From: Pseudomonas asplenii
GTDB taxonomy: Bacteria; Pseudomonadota; Gammaproteobacteria; Pseudomonadales; Pseudomonadaceae
Direction of reading: 5' to 3'
Assembly (NCBI RefSeq): GCF_001293465.1
Contig: NZ_JSYZ01000017.1
Location: 1-64,000, forward strand
DNA: 64,000 bases
In this document: piece by piece, positions 52,919 to 61,498 of the stretch
Numbering within the stretch: the stretch's first letter is position 1
Layout: each line of letters starts with the position of its first letter
The notes under the pieces: generated by a model
Told to the model about the DNA's origin: nothing
The model's input: the letters and a program-made list of their open reading frames with translations, nothing else
The model's database searches: none
Program-made: the position numbers and the translations under genes

Positions 52919-53080
52919 TCACGCGGCCAGAAAGTCAGAAGCCTCCCAGCTTTTGGACTGGAAGGCTTCGCGACGGTAGCTGCCCTTGCCTTTGGCCGGC
53001 TGTTCCTGGCGGCTTCGGAACAGTGGCTGGGCGATGATCGATTTGGCTTTGTTGGGACGGCGCCGGGACGGCTTGCTCAT
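52919..53080 (-). CDS. arfA: Alternative ribosome-rescue factor A
   Basis: ArfA recruits RF2 to free ribosomes stalled on messages without a stop codon, as a back-up to tmRNA. The 53-residue product has the family core AKSIIAQPLFRSRQEQPAKG followed by KGSYRREAF and SWEAS, matching the PLFRxRxE...KGKGSYxR...WEAS pattern of E. coli ArfA. I start at ATG 53080. A 12-bp RNA hairpin lies over codons 38-48, as in enterobacterial arfA where RNase III cleavage makes arfA itself a tmRNA target. It sits between holA and a transglycosylase gene. Confidence 0.88.
   Translation of the reverse strand: MSKPSRRRPNKAKSIIAQPLFRSRQEQPAKGKGSYRREAFQSKSWEASDFLAA
52938..52969 (-). promoter_or_regulatory. Hairpin inside the 3' end of the arfA coding region
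   Basis: In the message, GAAGCCTTCCAG pairs with CTGGGAGGCTTC over 12 positions (one G-U) around an eight-base loop. Only five codons and the stop follow. This matches the known logic of E. coli arfA, in which such a stem is cut so that the message lacks a stop codon and tmRNA degrades the product; when tmRNA fails, active ArfA accumulates. Confidence 0.75.
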
Positions 53081-53146
53081 GGCAGTGCACTCTTGGGTTG
53101 GAAGAGCGCGAATCATCAGGCAGATGCACCTGTCTGTCCAGTGGGG

Positions 53147-54184
53147 TTATTCCGCTGGCAGCGCCAGACGCTGTCCACACATCAGTAGGCTGAGTCGGCT
53201 CAGGCTGCTCCATGGCGAGCCGGCAGCCTGGCCCTTGATCTGCGCGTCGATGCGCTGGGCATCCATCAGCAACTGGCTCCAGCGTTGTGCCGAGTGGCGT
53301 TGCAGGGCCTTGCTCATCAGTGGTCGGCGTTTGTCCCACACCGGCGGCTTGGCCTGGCTGAAGGCCTTGTCCAGCGGTACGCCCTGGCTGTACTGCTGGG
53401 ACAGGTTGGCCAGCAGCCGCAGTTCCCGGGCCAGGGCCCAGAGAATCACCGGCGGCTCGACCCCTTCGCCACGCAGCCCTTCGAGCATGCGCAGGGAGTG
53501 GGCTGCCTCGCCATTGAGCACGGCATCGACCAGGCCGAACACATCGAAGCGGGCACTGTCGGCCACCGCCGCCTGCACCGTCTCGATGGTGATCTGCCCG
53601 CCCTCGGCCATCAGCTTGAGCTTTTCGATTTCCTGGGCGGCGGCCAGCAGGTTGCCCTCGACCCGTGCGGCAATCAGTTCCACGGCATCCTGCTGGGCGG
53701 AAAGCCCGGCCTGGGCCAGGCGCTGGCGAATCCATTGCGGCAACTGGTTGGCATCCACCGGCCAGATCTGGATGAACTGGGTCTGCTGGCCTTCGATCAG
53801 CGCCTTGCCCCACTTGGTCTTCTGCGCGCTGCCGTCGAGCTTGGGCAGGCTGATCAGCAGCAGGGTATCGTCGGCCGGTCGCGCGCAGTACTCCATCAGC
53901 GCGGCGGCGCCCTTGTCACCCGGCTTGCCCGACGGCAGGCGCAGTTCCAGCAGGCGTTTCTCGGCGAACAGCGACATGCTGGCACCGGCTTGCAGCAGGG
54001 TGCCCCAGTCGAAGTTGGCGTCGGCACTGAACACCTGGCGCTCATCGAAGCCTTGCTGGCGGGCGGTGGCACGAATGGCGTCGGCAGCCTCCTGACACAG
54101 CAGCGGATCGTCGCCGCTGATGATATAGACCGGCGCGAGGCCACCCTGCAGGTGTTTGGCGAGTTGGGCGGGAGCGAGTTTCAT
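53147..54184 (-). CDS. holA: DNA polymerase III subunit delta
   Basis: HolA is the clamp-loader delta subunit that opens the sliding clamp. The 345-residue product starts MKLAPAQLAKHLQ and has the family pattern APVYIISGDDPLLCQEAADA, LPKLDGSAQKTKWGKAL and RVEGNLLAAAQEIEKLKLM. ATG 54184 is chosen by family length; the open frame runs on upstream without support. It follows lptE by 40 bases. Confidence 0.95.
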   Translation of the reverse strand: MKLAPAQLAKHLQGGLAPVYIISGDDPLLCQEAADAIRATARQQGFDERQVFSADANFDWGTLLQAGASMSLFAEKRLLELRLPSGKPGDKGAAALMEYCARPADDTLLLISLPKLDGSAQKTKWGKALIEGQQTQFIQIWPVDANQLPQWIRQRLAQAGLSAQQDAVELIAARVEGNLLAAAQEIEKLKLMAEGGQITIETVQAAVADSARFDVFGLVDAVLNGEAAHSLRMLEGLRGEGVEPPVILWALARELRLLANLSQQYSQGVPLDKAFSQAKPPVWDKRRPLMSKALQRHSAQRWSQLLMDAQRIDAQIKGQAAGSPWSSLSRLSLLMCGQRLALPAE

Positions 54185-54224
54185 GGGCGGGTTGCCAGGG
54201 GGCGCCAGGGGCGCCCCACATGGT

Positions 54225-54830
54225 TTACGGGGTCGGCAGTTCCAGAGGCGATTGTTGTGGCTGCGAGGCCTCGAACTTGCGCGCGGCTTCCAGGGCATCG
54301 GCATCCGCCTTGGCCTTGGCATCAGCGGCCTGCTGGAGGCTGTCCAGCTGTTGCGGGGTCAGCACCTGCAGGCGGATGACCATCTGCTGCACCAGGTCAC
54401 GACGCATTTCCTTGCGTAGCTCTGCGGCCTCGGCGTCACCGCCGGTGATGTTGTTGCCGTCGTGCACATAGTATTTCTGCACTTCCAGCTTGCCGCCAGT
54501 CAGAAGCAGGTCCTTCTCACCACGGATCTCGTAGTTCAGCGCGGTGTTGAGTTCGTACTCGGCGTTACGACCCGAGCCGCTGTAGCTCGCTGCACGCTGG
54601 GTTTCCTGCTCGTTGGTCAGTACCAGCTTGTAAGGCGCGCCCTTGTGGACGTCGACGCCGCTGTGCTCCAGCACCTGGGTCAGTTGCTTGAGCGTATCCC
54701 CGTAGGCGTTGCGGGCGCTGACCGACAATTCCTTGATCGTCAGTTCGGAGGTGCCCGTGCCACGCAGCTGGAAGCCGCACGCGCTCAGCAGCACCGCAAG
54801 GCCCATTACCAGCAGATTGCGTTTGATCAT
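54225..54830 (-). CDS. lptE: LPS-assembly lipoprotein LptE
   Basis: LptE plugs the LptD barrel for lipopolysaccharide insertion into the outer membrane. The 201-residue product has a signal peptide with lipobox LSAC (Cys18), the family start CGFQLRGTG, and repeated beta-strand regions (YKLVLTNEQETQRAASYS, YELNTALNYEIRG). The C-terminal tail (residues about 165-201) is Ala/Lys/Gln-rich and low in complexity, as in other Pseudomonas LptE. It is encoded between leuS and holA, the standard order. Confidence 0.94.
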   Translation of the reverse strand: MIKRNLLVMGLAVLLSACGFQLRGTGTSELTIKELSVSARNAYGDTLKQLTQVLEHSGVDVHKGAPYKLVLTNEQETQRAASYSGSGRNAEYELNTALNYEIRGEKDLLLTGGKLEVQKYYVHDGNNITGGDAEAAELRKEMRRDLVQQMVIRLQVLTPQQLDSLQQAADAKAKADADALEAARKFEASQPQQSPLELPTP

Positions 54831-54884
54831 CTTGTTGCTCCCCTTGAAACCGCGGGCCGGCATGGCGGCCCCGGAAATCCTGTA

Positions 54885-54908
54885 AGGCGCCCGCTCTGAC
54901 GGGCGCCT
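54885..54908 (-). repeat. Hairpin between leuS and lptE
   Basis: AGGCGCCCG and CGGGCGCCT form a perfect nine-base stem with a six-base loop, seven bases after the leuS stop. Only a weak TTACAGGATTT follows in the direction of transcription, so termination may be partial, which would set a lower level for lptE and holA. Confidence 0.55.
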
Positions 54909-54915
54909 GGTCCAA

Positions 54916-57522
54916 TTAGCTGGCGACGATGTTGACCAGCTTGCCGGGCACGACGATGACCTTGCGGATCGTCAGGCCATCGATGAAGCGCAGTACGTTT
55001 TCGTTGACCCGGGCCGCCGCTTCGATTTCCTCGCGGGTGGCGCTGGCCGGCATCTCGATCTGACCACGCAGCTTGCCGTTGACCTGAATCACCAGCACCA
55101 GGCTGTCCTGGACCAGGGCACTTTCATCCAGCACCGGCCAGCCGGCGTCGATGATGGCGCCGTCCTGGCCCAGCTGTTTCCACAGCTCGTGGCTGATGTG
55201 CGGGGTGATCGGCGCGAGCAGCAGGGCCACGGTTTCCAGGCCTTCCTGGATCAGCGCGCGGTCCTGGGTGGAGCCCTGCGGCGTCTTTTCCAGCACGTTC
55301 ATCAGGGTCATCACCTGGGCGATGGCGGTGTTGAACTTGTGGTTCTGGCCGACATCCTGGCTGGCCTGCTTGATCGCCAGGTGGATGGAGCGGCGGACCG
55401 CTTTCTGCTCGTCGTTCAGCGCGGTCAGGTCCAGCTTGCCCGGCAGACCCTGGGTCACGTGGGCCTGGGCCAGACGCCAGACACGCTTGAGGAAGCGGTG
55501 TGCACCCTCGACGCCGGAGTCGGACCATTCCAGGCTCATGTCGGGCGGCGAGGCGAACATCATGAACAGGCGGCAGGTGTCGGCGCCGTACTGCTCGATC
55601 ATCGATTGCGGATCGACGCCGTTGTTCTTCGACTTGGCCATCTTCTCGGTGCCACCGATCTCCACCGGCAGGCCGTCGCTGATCAGCCTGGCGCCGATGA
55701 TCTTGGCCTTGCTGTCGCGCTCCAGCTCGACGTCCGCCGGGTTGTACCAGGTGTAGCCACCGTTGGCTTCGCGACGGTAGTAGGTCTCGGCGACCACCAT
55801 GCCCTGGGTCAGTAGGTTCTTGAACGGCTCGTTCGAGCTGACCAGGCCTTCGTCGCGCATCAGCTTGTGGAAGAAGCGCGCGTACAGCAGGTGCAGGATC
55901 GCGTGTTCGATACCGCCGATGTACTGGTCCACCGGCAGCCAGTGGTTGGCCGCTTTCGGGTCGACCAGGCCACCTTCGTAGCGTGGCGAGGCATAGCGGG
56001 CGTAGTACCAGGACGACTCGACGAAGGTGTCCATGGTGTCGGTTTCACGCTTGGCCGGCTGGCCGCATTTCGGGCAGTTGCACTCGTAGAACTCGGGCAT
56101 GCGCGCCAGTGGCGAACCGGCGCCGTCCGGCACCACGTCTTCCGGCAGCACGACCGGCAGTTGGTCTTCCGGTACCGGTACGTCACCACAGCTGTCGCAG
56201 TGGATGATCGGAATCGGACAGCCCCAGTAGCGCTGGCGGCTGATGCCCCAGTCGCGCAGGCGGAACTGGGTACGCGAGGCGCCGAGGTTCTTCCTGATCA
56301 GCGCGGCTTCGATGGCGTCGAACGCGCCGGCGAAGTCCAGGCCGTCGAACTCGCCGGAGTTGATCAGGGTGCCGTGTTCGCCGTAGGCGTCCTGCCACGG
56401 GGCCGGGTGGGTGTCGCCGGAGCTGGTGCGCACCACCGACTTGATCGGCAGGTGGTACTTGCTGGCGAACTCGAAGTCACGTTCGTCGTGGGCCGGCACT
56501 GCCATTACGGCGCCGTCGCCGTAGTGCATCAGCACGTAGTTGGCGACCCACACCGGCAGTTTTTCGCCGGTCAGCGGGTGGGCGACGAACAGGCCGGTTG
56601 GCAGGCCTTTCTTTTCCTGGGTGGCGACGTCGGCTTCGGCGACGCTGCCGGCCTTGCATTCGGCGATGAAGGCTTGCAGTTCGGGGTTGTTGCGCGCGGC
56701 CTGGGTCGCCAGCGGGTGCTCGGCGGCGACGGCGACATAAGTCGCGCCCATCAGGGTGTCCGGACGGGTGGTGAAGACTTTCAGCGTGCCGGCTTCGCCG
56801 ATGGAATCGACGTCGTACGGGAACTGCACTTCCATCCCGCGGGACTTGCCGATCCAGTTGCGCTGCATGGTCTTGACCTGCTCGGGCCAGCCCGGCAGTT
56901 CGTCGAGGCTTTCCAGCAGTTCATCGGCGTAGGCGGTGATCTTGAAGTAGTACATCGGGATTTCGCGCTTCTCGATCAGCGCGCCGGAACGCCAGCCGCG
57001 GCCGTCGATCACCTGCTCGTTGGCCAGTACGGTCTGGTCCACCGGGTCCCAGTTCACGGTACCGTTCTTGCGGTAGATCACGCCTTTCTCGAACAGGCGG
57101 GTGAACAGCCACTGTTCCCAACGGTAGTAGTCGGGCTTGCAGGTGGTCACTTCGCGGGACCAGTCCACCGCCAGGCCCAGGCTGCGCAGCTGGCTCTTCA
57201 TGTAGGCGATGTTTTCGTAGGTCCACTTGGCCGGTGCGACCTTGTTCTTCATCGCGGCGTTTTCCGCCGGCATGCCGAAGGCATCCCAGCCCATGGGTTG
57301 CAGGACGTTCTTGCCCTGCATGCGCTGGTAGCGGGCGATCACGTCGCCGATGGTGTAGTTGCGCACGTGCCCCATGTGCAGCTTGCCGCTGGGGTAAGGG
57401 AACATCGACAGGCAGTAGTAGGTGTCCTTGCCTGGCTGTTCACTGACTTCAAAGGACTTCTGCTCGTCCCAGAACGATTGGGCGGCGTTTTCGATTTCAC
57501 GGGGCTGATAGTGTTCGTGCAT
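54916..57522 (-). CDS. leuS: Leucyl-tRNA synthetase
   Basis: The 868-residue product is a class I synthetase with HMGH (49-52) in PYPSGKLHMGHVRNY, the editing-domain pattern TRPDTLMGATYVAVAAEHPL, and KMAKS in KMAKSKNNGVDP near 627, where many bacteria have KMSKS. ATG 57522 (MHEHYQPREIENAAQ) is the normal start; an upstream start at 57561 lacks support. It is the first gene of the leuS-lptE-holA run. Confidence 0.97.
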   Translation of the reverse strand: MHEHYQPREIENAAQSFWDEQKSFEVSEQPGKDTYYCLSMFPYPSGKLHMGHVRNYTIGDVIARYQRMQGKNVLQPMGWDAFGMPAENAAMKNKVAPAKWTYENIAYMKSQLRSLGLAVDWSREVTTCKPDYYRWEQWLFTRLFEKGVIYRKNGTVNWDPVDQTVLANEQVIDGRGWRSGALIEKREIPMYYFKITAYADELLESLDELPGWPEQVKTMQRNWIGKSRGMEVQFPYDVDSIGEAGTLKVFTTRPDTLMGATYVAVAAEHPLATQAARNNPELQAFIAECKAGSVAEADVATQEKKGLPTGLFVAHPLTGEKLPVWVANYVLMHYGDGAVMAVPAHDERDFEFASKYHLPIKSVVRTSSGDTHPAPWQDAYGEHGTLINSGEFDGLDFAGAFDAIEAALIRKNLGASRTQFRLRDWGISRQRYWGCPIPIIHCDSCGDVPVPEDQLPVVLPEDVVPDGAGSPLARMPEFYECNCPKCGQPAKRETDTMDTFVESSWYYARYASPRYEGGLVDPKAANHWLPVDQYIGGIEHAILHLLYARFFHKLMRDEGLVSSNEPFKNLLTQGMVVAETYYRREANGGYTWYNPADVELERDSKAKIIGARLISDGLPVEIGGTEKMAKSKNNGVDPQSMIEQYGADTCRLFMMFASPPDMSLEWSDSGVEGAHRFLKRVWRLAQAHVTQGLPGKLDLTALNDEQKAVRRSIHLAIKQASQDVGQNHKFNTAIAQVMTLMNVLEKTPQGSTQDRALIQEGLETVALLLAPITPHISHELWKQLGQDGAIIDAGWPVLDESALVQDSLVLVIQVNGKLRGQIEMPASATREEIEAAARVNENVLRFIDGLTIRKVIVVPGKLVNIVAS

Positions 57523-57745
57523 GGCTACTTGTTCTGGAAAGGGTGGCCCAATCCTCTTCAACGCACCGTGCGGGTGCTGCTGGAAGTGGAGTTACAGGAA
57601 GCCCCGTAGCATACATGACGCCGCTCCGCCGAGGGAAACCCTGATTGCGCGACGAAGGCCGTTGGTCGCGGCGGCAGGCTGGTTGGCCGTGCGCCGCTAA
57701 GCTCATAGAGGGGGAAGTGATACTTATCTTCAATGAGGTGAGCGG

Positions 57746-58066
57746 ATGGTGGAGTCGCAGCGAAATGTAACTGATCCCGAGCTGTACGAACGCCTGATCA
57801 CGCGTCTTGGGCTCGCCCTCGACGCGGCGAGGACGGCGGTCCGCCTGCGTGACGAGCGGCCTGCCGAGCTGGAGTTGCGGGGCCTGAGTAGCGCCGAGTT
57901 CGAACTGATCAGGGCCTATCTGGACCTGAGCGGTCGCGGCGTGCACACGTCTGGCGCAACCGTTTCACAACCGAGGGAAGACGTACGTTCGGCCGAGATC
58001 ATCTGGTTGAAGGACAGGGCGCCGAAGCTGTATTCGGCGCGGTTCAAGTCATTTCGGGCCAAATGA
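57746..58066 (+). CDS. Hypothetical 106-residue protein
   Basis: The ATG follows GAGGTGAG at a good distance and the frame keeps normal codon use to its TGA. The protein is soluble and charged with no signal peptide, membrane segment or cysteine. Its first half (DPELYERLITRLGLALDAAR) looks helical and the C-terminus is basic (WLKDRAPKLYSARFKSFRAK). I do not recognise a family. It is divergent from leuS by 223 bases and precedes the YdcF-like gene by 116 bases on the same strand. Confidence 0.65.
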   Translation: MVESQRNVTDPELYERLITRLGLALDAARTAVRLRDERPAELELRGLSSAEFELIRAYLDLSGRGVHTSGATVSQPREDVRSAEIIWLKDRAPKLYSARFKSFRAK

Positions 58067-58159
58067 GGCCCGCCCGGCTGCATCCTGTTGTCTGTCCTGG
58101 CCTGTTCCCCGGGCCAAGGATCCGCAAGGTTGTTGATTGACCCTGATGCACTTAGGCTT

Positions 58160-58182
58160 CGGGCATCTTCTGGAGGTGCCCG
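58160..58182 (+). promoter_or_regulatory. Small hairpin presenting the ribosome site of the YdcF-like gene
   Basis: CGGGCA (58160-58165) pairs with TGCCCG (58177-58182), placing the GGAGG ribosome site in the loop immediately before the ATG at 58183. The stem is short, so any effect on translation is uncertain. Confidence 0.35.
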
Positions 58183-58974
58183 ATGCCTGTTCGCTACATC
58201 CTAAAACAATTGTTGCTGCCGCCCGGCCTGTTGCTGCTGTTGCTGGCGCTGGCCTGGTGGCTGCGCAGGCGCCGGCCGCGGCTGGCGGCGGTGTGCTTTG
58301 CCCTGGGTTTTGGCGGGTTCTGGCTGATCAGCTTGCCGGTGGTGGTCGAATGGTCCGCGCGGGCGCTGGAGACCGTGCCGGCGCTGGAGCGTAGCGAGTG
58401 GGCGGGGCTGGCGCAGCGCGCCGATGCCATCGTGGTGCTCGGTTCCGGGCGCGAGCGCGGCGATTCGGCCTGGGGCAGCGACCAGCCGACCGGTATCGGC
58501 CTGGAGCGCCAGCGCTATGCGGCGCGGCTGGCCAAGGCTTCGGGCTTGCCGGTGCTGACCAGCGGCGGCCTGCACTATGGCACACCGCCCAGCGAGGCGG
58601 CGTTGATGGCCGAGTCGATGCGGGAGGATTCCGGGGTGACGGTGCGCTGGCTGGAGGAGCGCAGCACCACGACCTGGGAAAATGCCCGGTTCAGTCATGA
58701 ATTGCTGGCGCCGTTGGGGATCAGGCGCGTGGTGGTGGTCACCCATGCCGCGCATATGCCGCGGGCGGTCTGGAGCTTCGAACAGGCCGGTTTCAGTGTG
58801 GTGCCGGCACCGGTCGGCTTCCTGGGGCGGGACAACGCCAGCCCTTTGGGTGGCTGGATGCCGGAGTTCAAGGCGATCTGGCGCAGTGGGCAACTGATCA
58901 ACGAGGCGGTGGGGCAGGTAGGGTACCGACTTTTCTACCGGGCTGTGCCCGAAAGCAGCTCACCGCCTCTGTAG
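58183..58974 (+). CDS. YdcF/ElyC-family membrane protein (DUF218)
   Basis: The 263-residue product has two N-terminal hydrophobic segments (about 5-26 and 33-52) and a DUF218 domain: DAIVVLGSGRERGD, LTSGGLHYGTPPSEAALMAE, STTTWENARFSHELL and RRVVVVTHAAHMPRAVWSF. The family includes ElyC, which affects the undecaprenyl-phosphate pool and cell-envelope integrity; the exact activity here is unknown. Its TAG stop lies in the left arm of a REP pair. Confidence 0.88.
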   Translation: MPVRYILKQLLLPPGLLLLLLALAWWLRRRRPRLAAVCFALGFGGFWLISLPVVVEWSARALETVPALERSEWAGLAQRADAIVVLGSGRERGDSAWGSDQPTGIGLERQRYAARLAKASGLPVLTSGGLHYGTPPSEAALMAESMREDSGVTVRWLEERSTTTWENARFSHELLAPLGIRRVVVVTHAAHMPRAVWSFEQAGFSVVPAPVGFLGRDNASPLGGWMPEFKAIWRSGQLINEAVGQVGYRLFYRAVPESSSPPL

Positions 58975-59043
58975 GCGCAGGGCTTGCCCGCGAAGGCGTC
59001 CTCAAGGACGTTAAGCGCTTCGCGGGCAAGCCACGCTCCTACA
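58970..59043. repeat. Inverted REP pair (REPIN) overlapping a stop codon
   Basis: TGTAGGCGCAGGGCTTGCCC... in the left arm (58970-58995) and its inverted copy (59018-59043) are complementary over most of 26 bases; a small GTCC/GGAC hairpin lies between. The TAG in the left arm is the stop codon of the YdcF-like gene. It fills the gap between this gene and the convergent lnt gene. Confidence 0.88.
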
Positions 59044-59058
59044 AGACGCAGGTGTGTT

Positions 59059-60582
59059 TCAGACGGTCTTGGCAATCCGGCTGGCCAGCAACGCCCAGCC
59101 GAACAGCAGGCCGCAGAGAATGACCAGCGGCCACGAACGCCACTGCAGGTACGGTGTCAGGTTGTGCATCGGTACCACTTCGCCATACAGGATGCCGCGC
59201 TCGAACTGCGGGATCTGCGTGGTGATCCGGCCGAACGGATCGATCAGCCCGGTCACGCCGTTGTTGGTGGCGCGGATCATCCAGCGTCCGGCTTCCAGTG
59301 CGCGCATCTGCGCCATCTGCAGGTGTTGCAGCGGGCCGATCGAGGTGCCGAACCAGGTGTCGTTGCTGATGGTCAGCAGCAGGTCGCTACGTGCCGACAG
59401 GCTGGCGGCGAATTCCGGGTAGACCACTTCGTAGCAGATGAACGGGGCGATCTGATAGCCCTTGGCCTGCAACAGCGGCTGGTCGACGGGGCCACGGGCG
59501 AAGTCGGACATCGGCAGGTCGAAGAACTCGATCAGCCCTCGCAGCAGGTCCTGCAGGGGGACGTACTCGCCAAACGGTACCAGCTTCTGCTTCAGGTAGA
59601 CCCCGTCGCCTTCGCCAAGCGCGACGATGCCGTTGAAGTAGCGCTTCTCGTTATGCACCACCTGGCGGATCGGTACGCCAGTGATCAGGGCCGAATGCCG
59701 GTCGGCGGCAAAGTTGCCCATCATCGACAGGTAGCCTTCGGCGGACTCCTTCAGTACCGGGACCGCGGTCTCCGGCCACACCAGCAGGTCAGTCCGCCTG
59801 GCGCTGAAGCTCATGTCGCGATACAAGGCCAATTGTGCGTTGAGTTGCGCCGGGTCCCACTTCATGCTCTGTTCGATATTGCCCTGGAGGGCGGCAACGC
59901 TCAGCGGTTCGCCCGCCGGGCTGGTCCAGGCATGATGCTTGAGTGCCAGGCCGATGGCCCATGGCCCGACCAGCAGCACCAGGCCCGCCGCGATAAACGC
60001 CTTGCGACCCCCCTTGAGCAGGCACCGGGCGTTGTACAGCAGGGCCGCGGTGAGGGCCAGGGTGAAGGAGATCAGCCAGATACCGCCCAGTGGAGCGAGA
60101 CCCGCCAAGGGGCCGTCCAGCTGGCTGTAGCCGGAATAGAGCCAGGGGAAGCCGGTCAGGAACCAGCCGCGGAAGGCTTCCTGCGCGACCCACAGGGCGG
60201 CGAAGGCCAGGGCATCGGCCAGCGGCGCCTCATTGCGTCGGATCCCGCGTGCCCAGAGCCAGGCGGGCAGGGCGAAGAACCAGGCGATGGCGGCGATGAA
60301 CGCCAGCATCAGCAGGCCCGCCAACAGCACCGAGGCGCCGCCGTAGGTGTGGATGCTCACATAGATCCAGCTGGTGCCGGCGCCGAACAGGCCGAAGCCG
60401 AAACACCAGCCGCGCCACAGGGCCTGGCGTGGCGACAGTTCGCGCAGGCCGGCATAGAACAGGCCGACCGCCAGCAACGCCAGGGGCCAGATATCGAACG
60501 GCGCCAGGGCCAGGGTGGTCAGCGCGCCAGCCGCCACGGCCAGCAGGTTACCGGGCCAGCCGGGACGGGTTAAGCGCAGCAT
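59059..60582 (-). CDS. lnt: Apolipoprotein N-acyltransferase
   Basis: Lnt adds the third acyl chain to lipoproteins in the inner membrane. The 507-residue product has about seven hydrophobic segments in the N-terminal half and a nitrilase-like periplasmic domain with the triad Glu271 (VWPETAVP), Lys333 (KQKLVPFGEY) and Cys383 (FICYEVVYPE). It follows corC by 16 bases in the miaB-phoH-ybeY-corC-lnt cluster. Confidence 0.96.
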   Translation of the reverse strand: MLRLTRPGWPGNLLAVAAGALTTLALAPFDIWPLALLAVGLFYAGLRELSPRQALWRGWCFGFGLFGAGTSWIYVSIHTYGGASVLLAGLLMLAFIAAIAWFFALPAWLWARGIRRNEAPLADALAFAALWVAQEAFRGWFLTGFPWLYSGYSQLDGPLAGLAPLGGIWLISFTLALTAALLYNARCLLKGGRKAFIAAGLVLLVGPWAIGLALKHHAWTSPAGEPLSVAALQGNIEQSMKWDPAQLNAQLALYRDMSFSARRTDLLVWPETAVPVLKESAEGYLSMMGNFAADRHSALITGVPIRQVVHNEKRYFNGIVALGEGDGVYLKQKLVPFGEYVPLQDLLRGLIEFFDLPMSDFARGPVDQPLLQAKGYQIAPFICYEVVYPEFAASLSARSDLLLTISNDTWFGTSIGPLQHLQMAQMRALEAGRWMIRATNNGVTGLIDPFGRITTQIPQFERGILYGEVVPMHNLTPYLQWRSWPLVILCGLLFGWALLASRIAKTV

Positions 60583-60598
60583 AGGGAGGCTTCAGTCC

Positions 60599-61438
60599 TT
60601 AGCGATTGATGGGTGTCAGGCGGATCAGGTGGATCCGACGGCTGTCGGCATTCAGGATACGGAAACGATACGCGCCGATCTCGGTGGTTTCATTACGCTT
60701 TGGCAGATGGCCGAACGCACTCATCACCAGGCCGCCGACGGTGTCGAACTCGTCGTCGGAGAATTCGCTGTCGAAGAATTCGTTGAAGTTCTCGATCGGC
60801 GTCAGTGCCTTGACCAGGAAATCTCCGCTGGGCAGTGGCTTGATGTAGCTGTCTTCCTCGACGTCGTGCTCGTCCTCGATATCGCCGACGATCTGCTCCA
60901 GCACGTCCTCGATGGTCACCAGGCCCGCCACGCCGCCGTATTCGTCGATGACGATGGCCATGTGGTTGTGGTTGGCACGGAACTCGCGCAGCAGCACGTT
61001 CAGGCGCTTGGATTCGGGGACGAAGGTCGCCGGGCGCAGCAGGTCCTTGATGTTGAAGCCTTCGCCGTTTTCCTTGAGGATCAGCGGCAGCAGGTCCTTG
61101 GCCAGCAGGACGCCCATGACGTCGTCGTGGCTTTCGCCGATCACCGGATAGCGCGAGTGGGCGGCATCGAGGACGGCGGGAAGGAATTCGCGGGGTGTCT
61201 GGGTCGCCTTGATGCTGATCATCTGCGAGCGCGGGACCATGATGTCGCGTACCTGCAGGTCGGCAACCTGGATGGCGCCTTCGACGATGGCCAGCGCTTC
61301 GCTGTCCAGCAATTTGTTCTGGTGGGCTTCGCGCAGCAGCTCCATCAGCTCCTGGCGGTTTTTCGGCTCATGGGCAAAAGCCTGGGTCAGCTTACCCAGC
61401 CAGGACTTCTGCCCGTTGCTCGATCGGTCTTCGCTCAT
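60599..61438 (-). CDS. corC: HlyC/CorC-family protein with CBS domains
   Basis: The 279-residue soluble product has a tandem CBS pair (VRDIMVPRSQMISIKATQTP and the second half around FVPESKRLNVLLREFRAN) and a C-terminal CorC_HlyC domain (DEFDTVGGLVMSAFGHLPKR). It is associated with magnesium and cobalt efflux; the membrane domain found in larger homologues is absent, as usual for CorC. It lies between ybeY and lnt in the standard order. Confidence 0.94.
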   Translation of the reverse strand: MSEDRSSNGQKSWLGKLTQAFAHEPKNRQELMELLREAHQNKLLDSEALAIVEGAIQVADLQVRDIMVPRSQMISIKATQTPREFLPAVLDAAHSRYPVIGESHDDVMGVLLAKDLLPLILKENGEGFNIKDLLRPATFVPESKRLNVLLREFRANHNHMAIVIDEYGGVAGLVTIEDVLEQIVGDIEDEHDVEEDSYIKPLPSGDFLVKALTPIENFNEFFDSEFSDDEFDTVGGLVMSAFGHLPKRNETTEIGAYRFRILNADSRRIHLIRLTPINR

Positions 61439-61498
61439 AGCGATTTACTCGTTTTCCTTGATTGAGTGATCAGTCGTTGGTGATCAATGGATGAGTGA

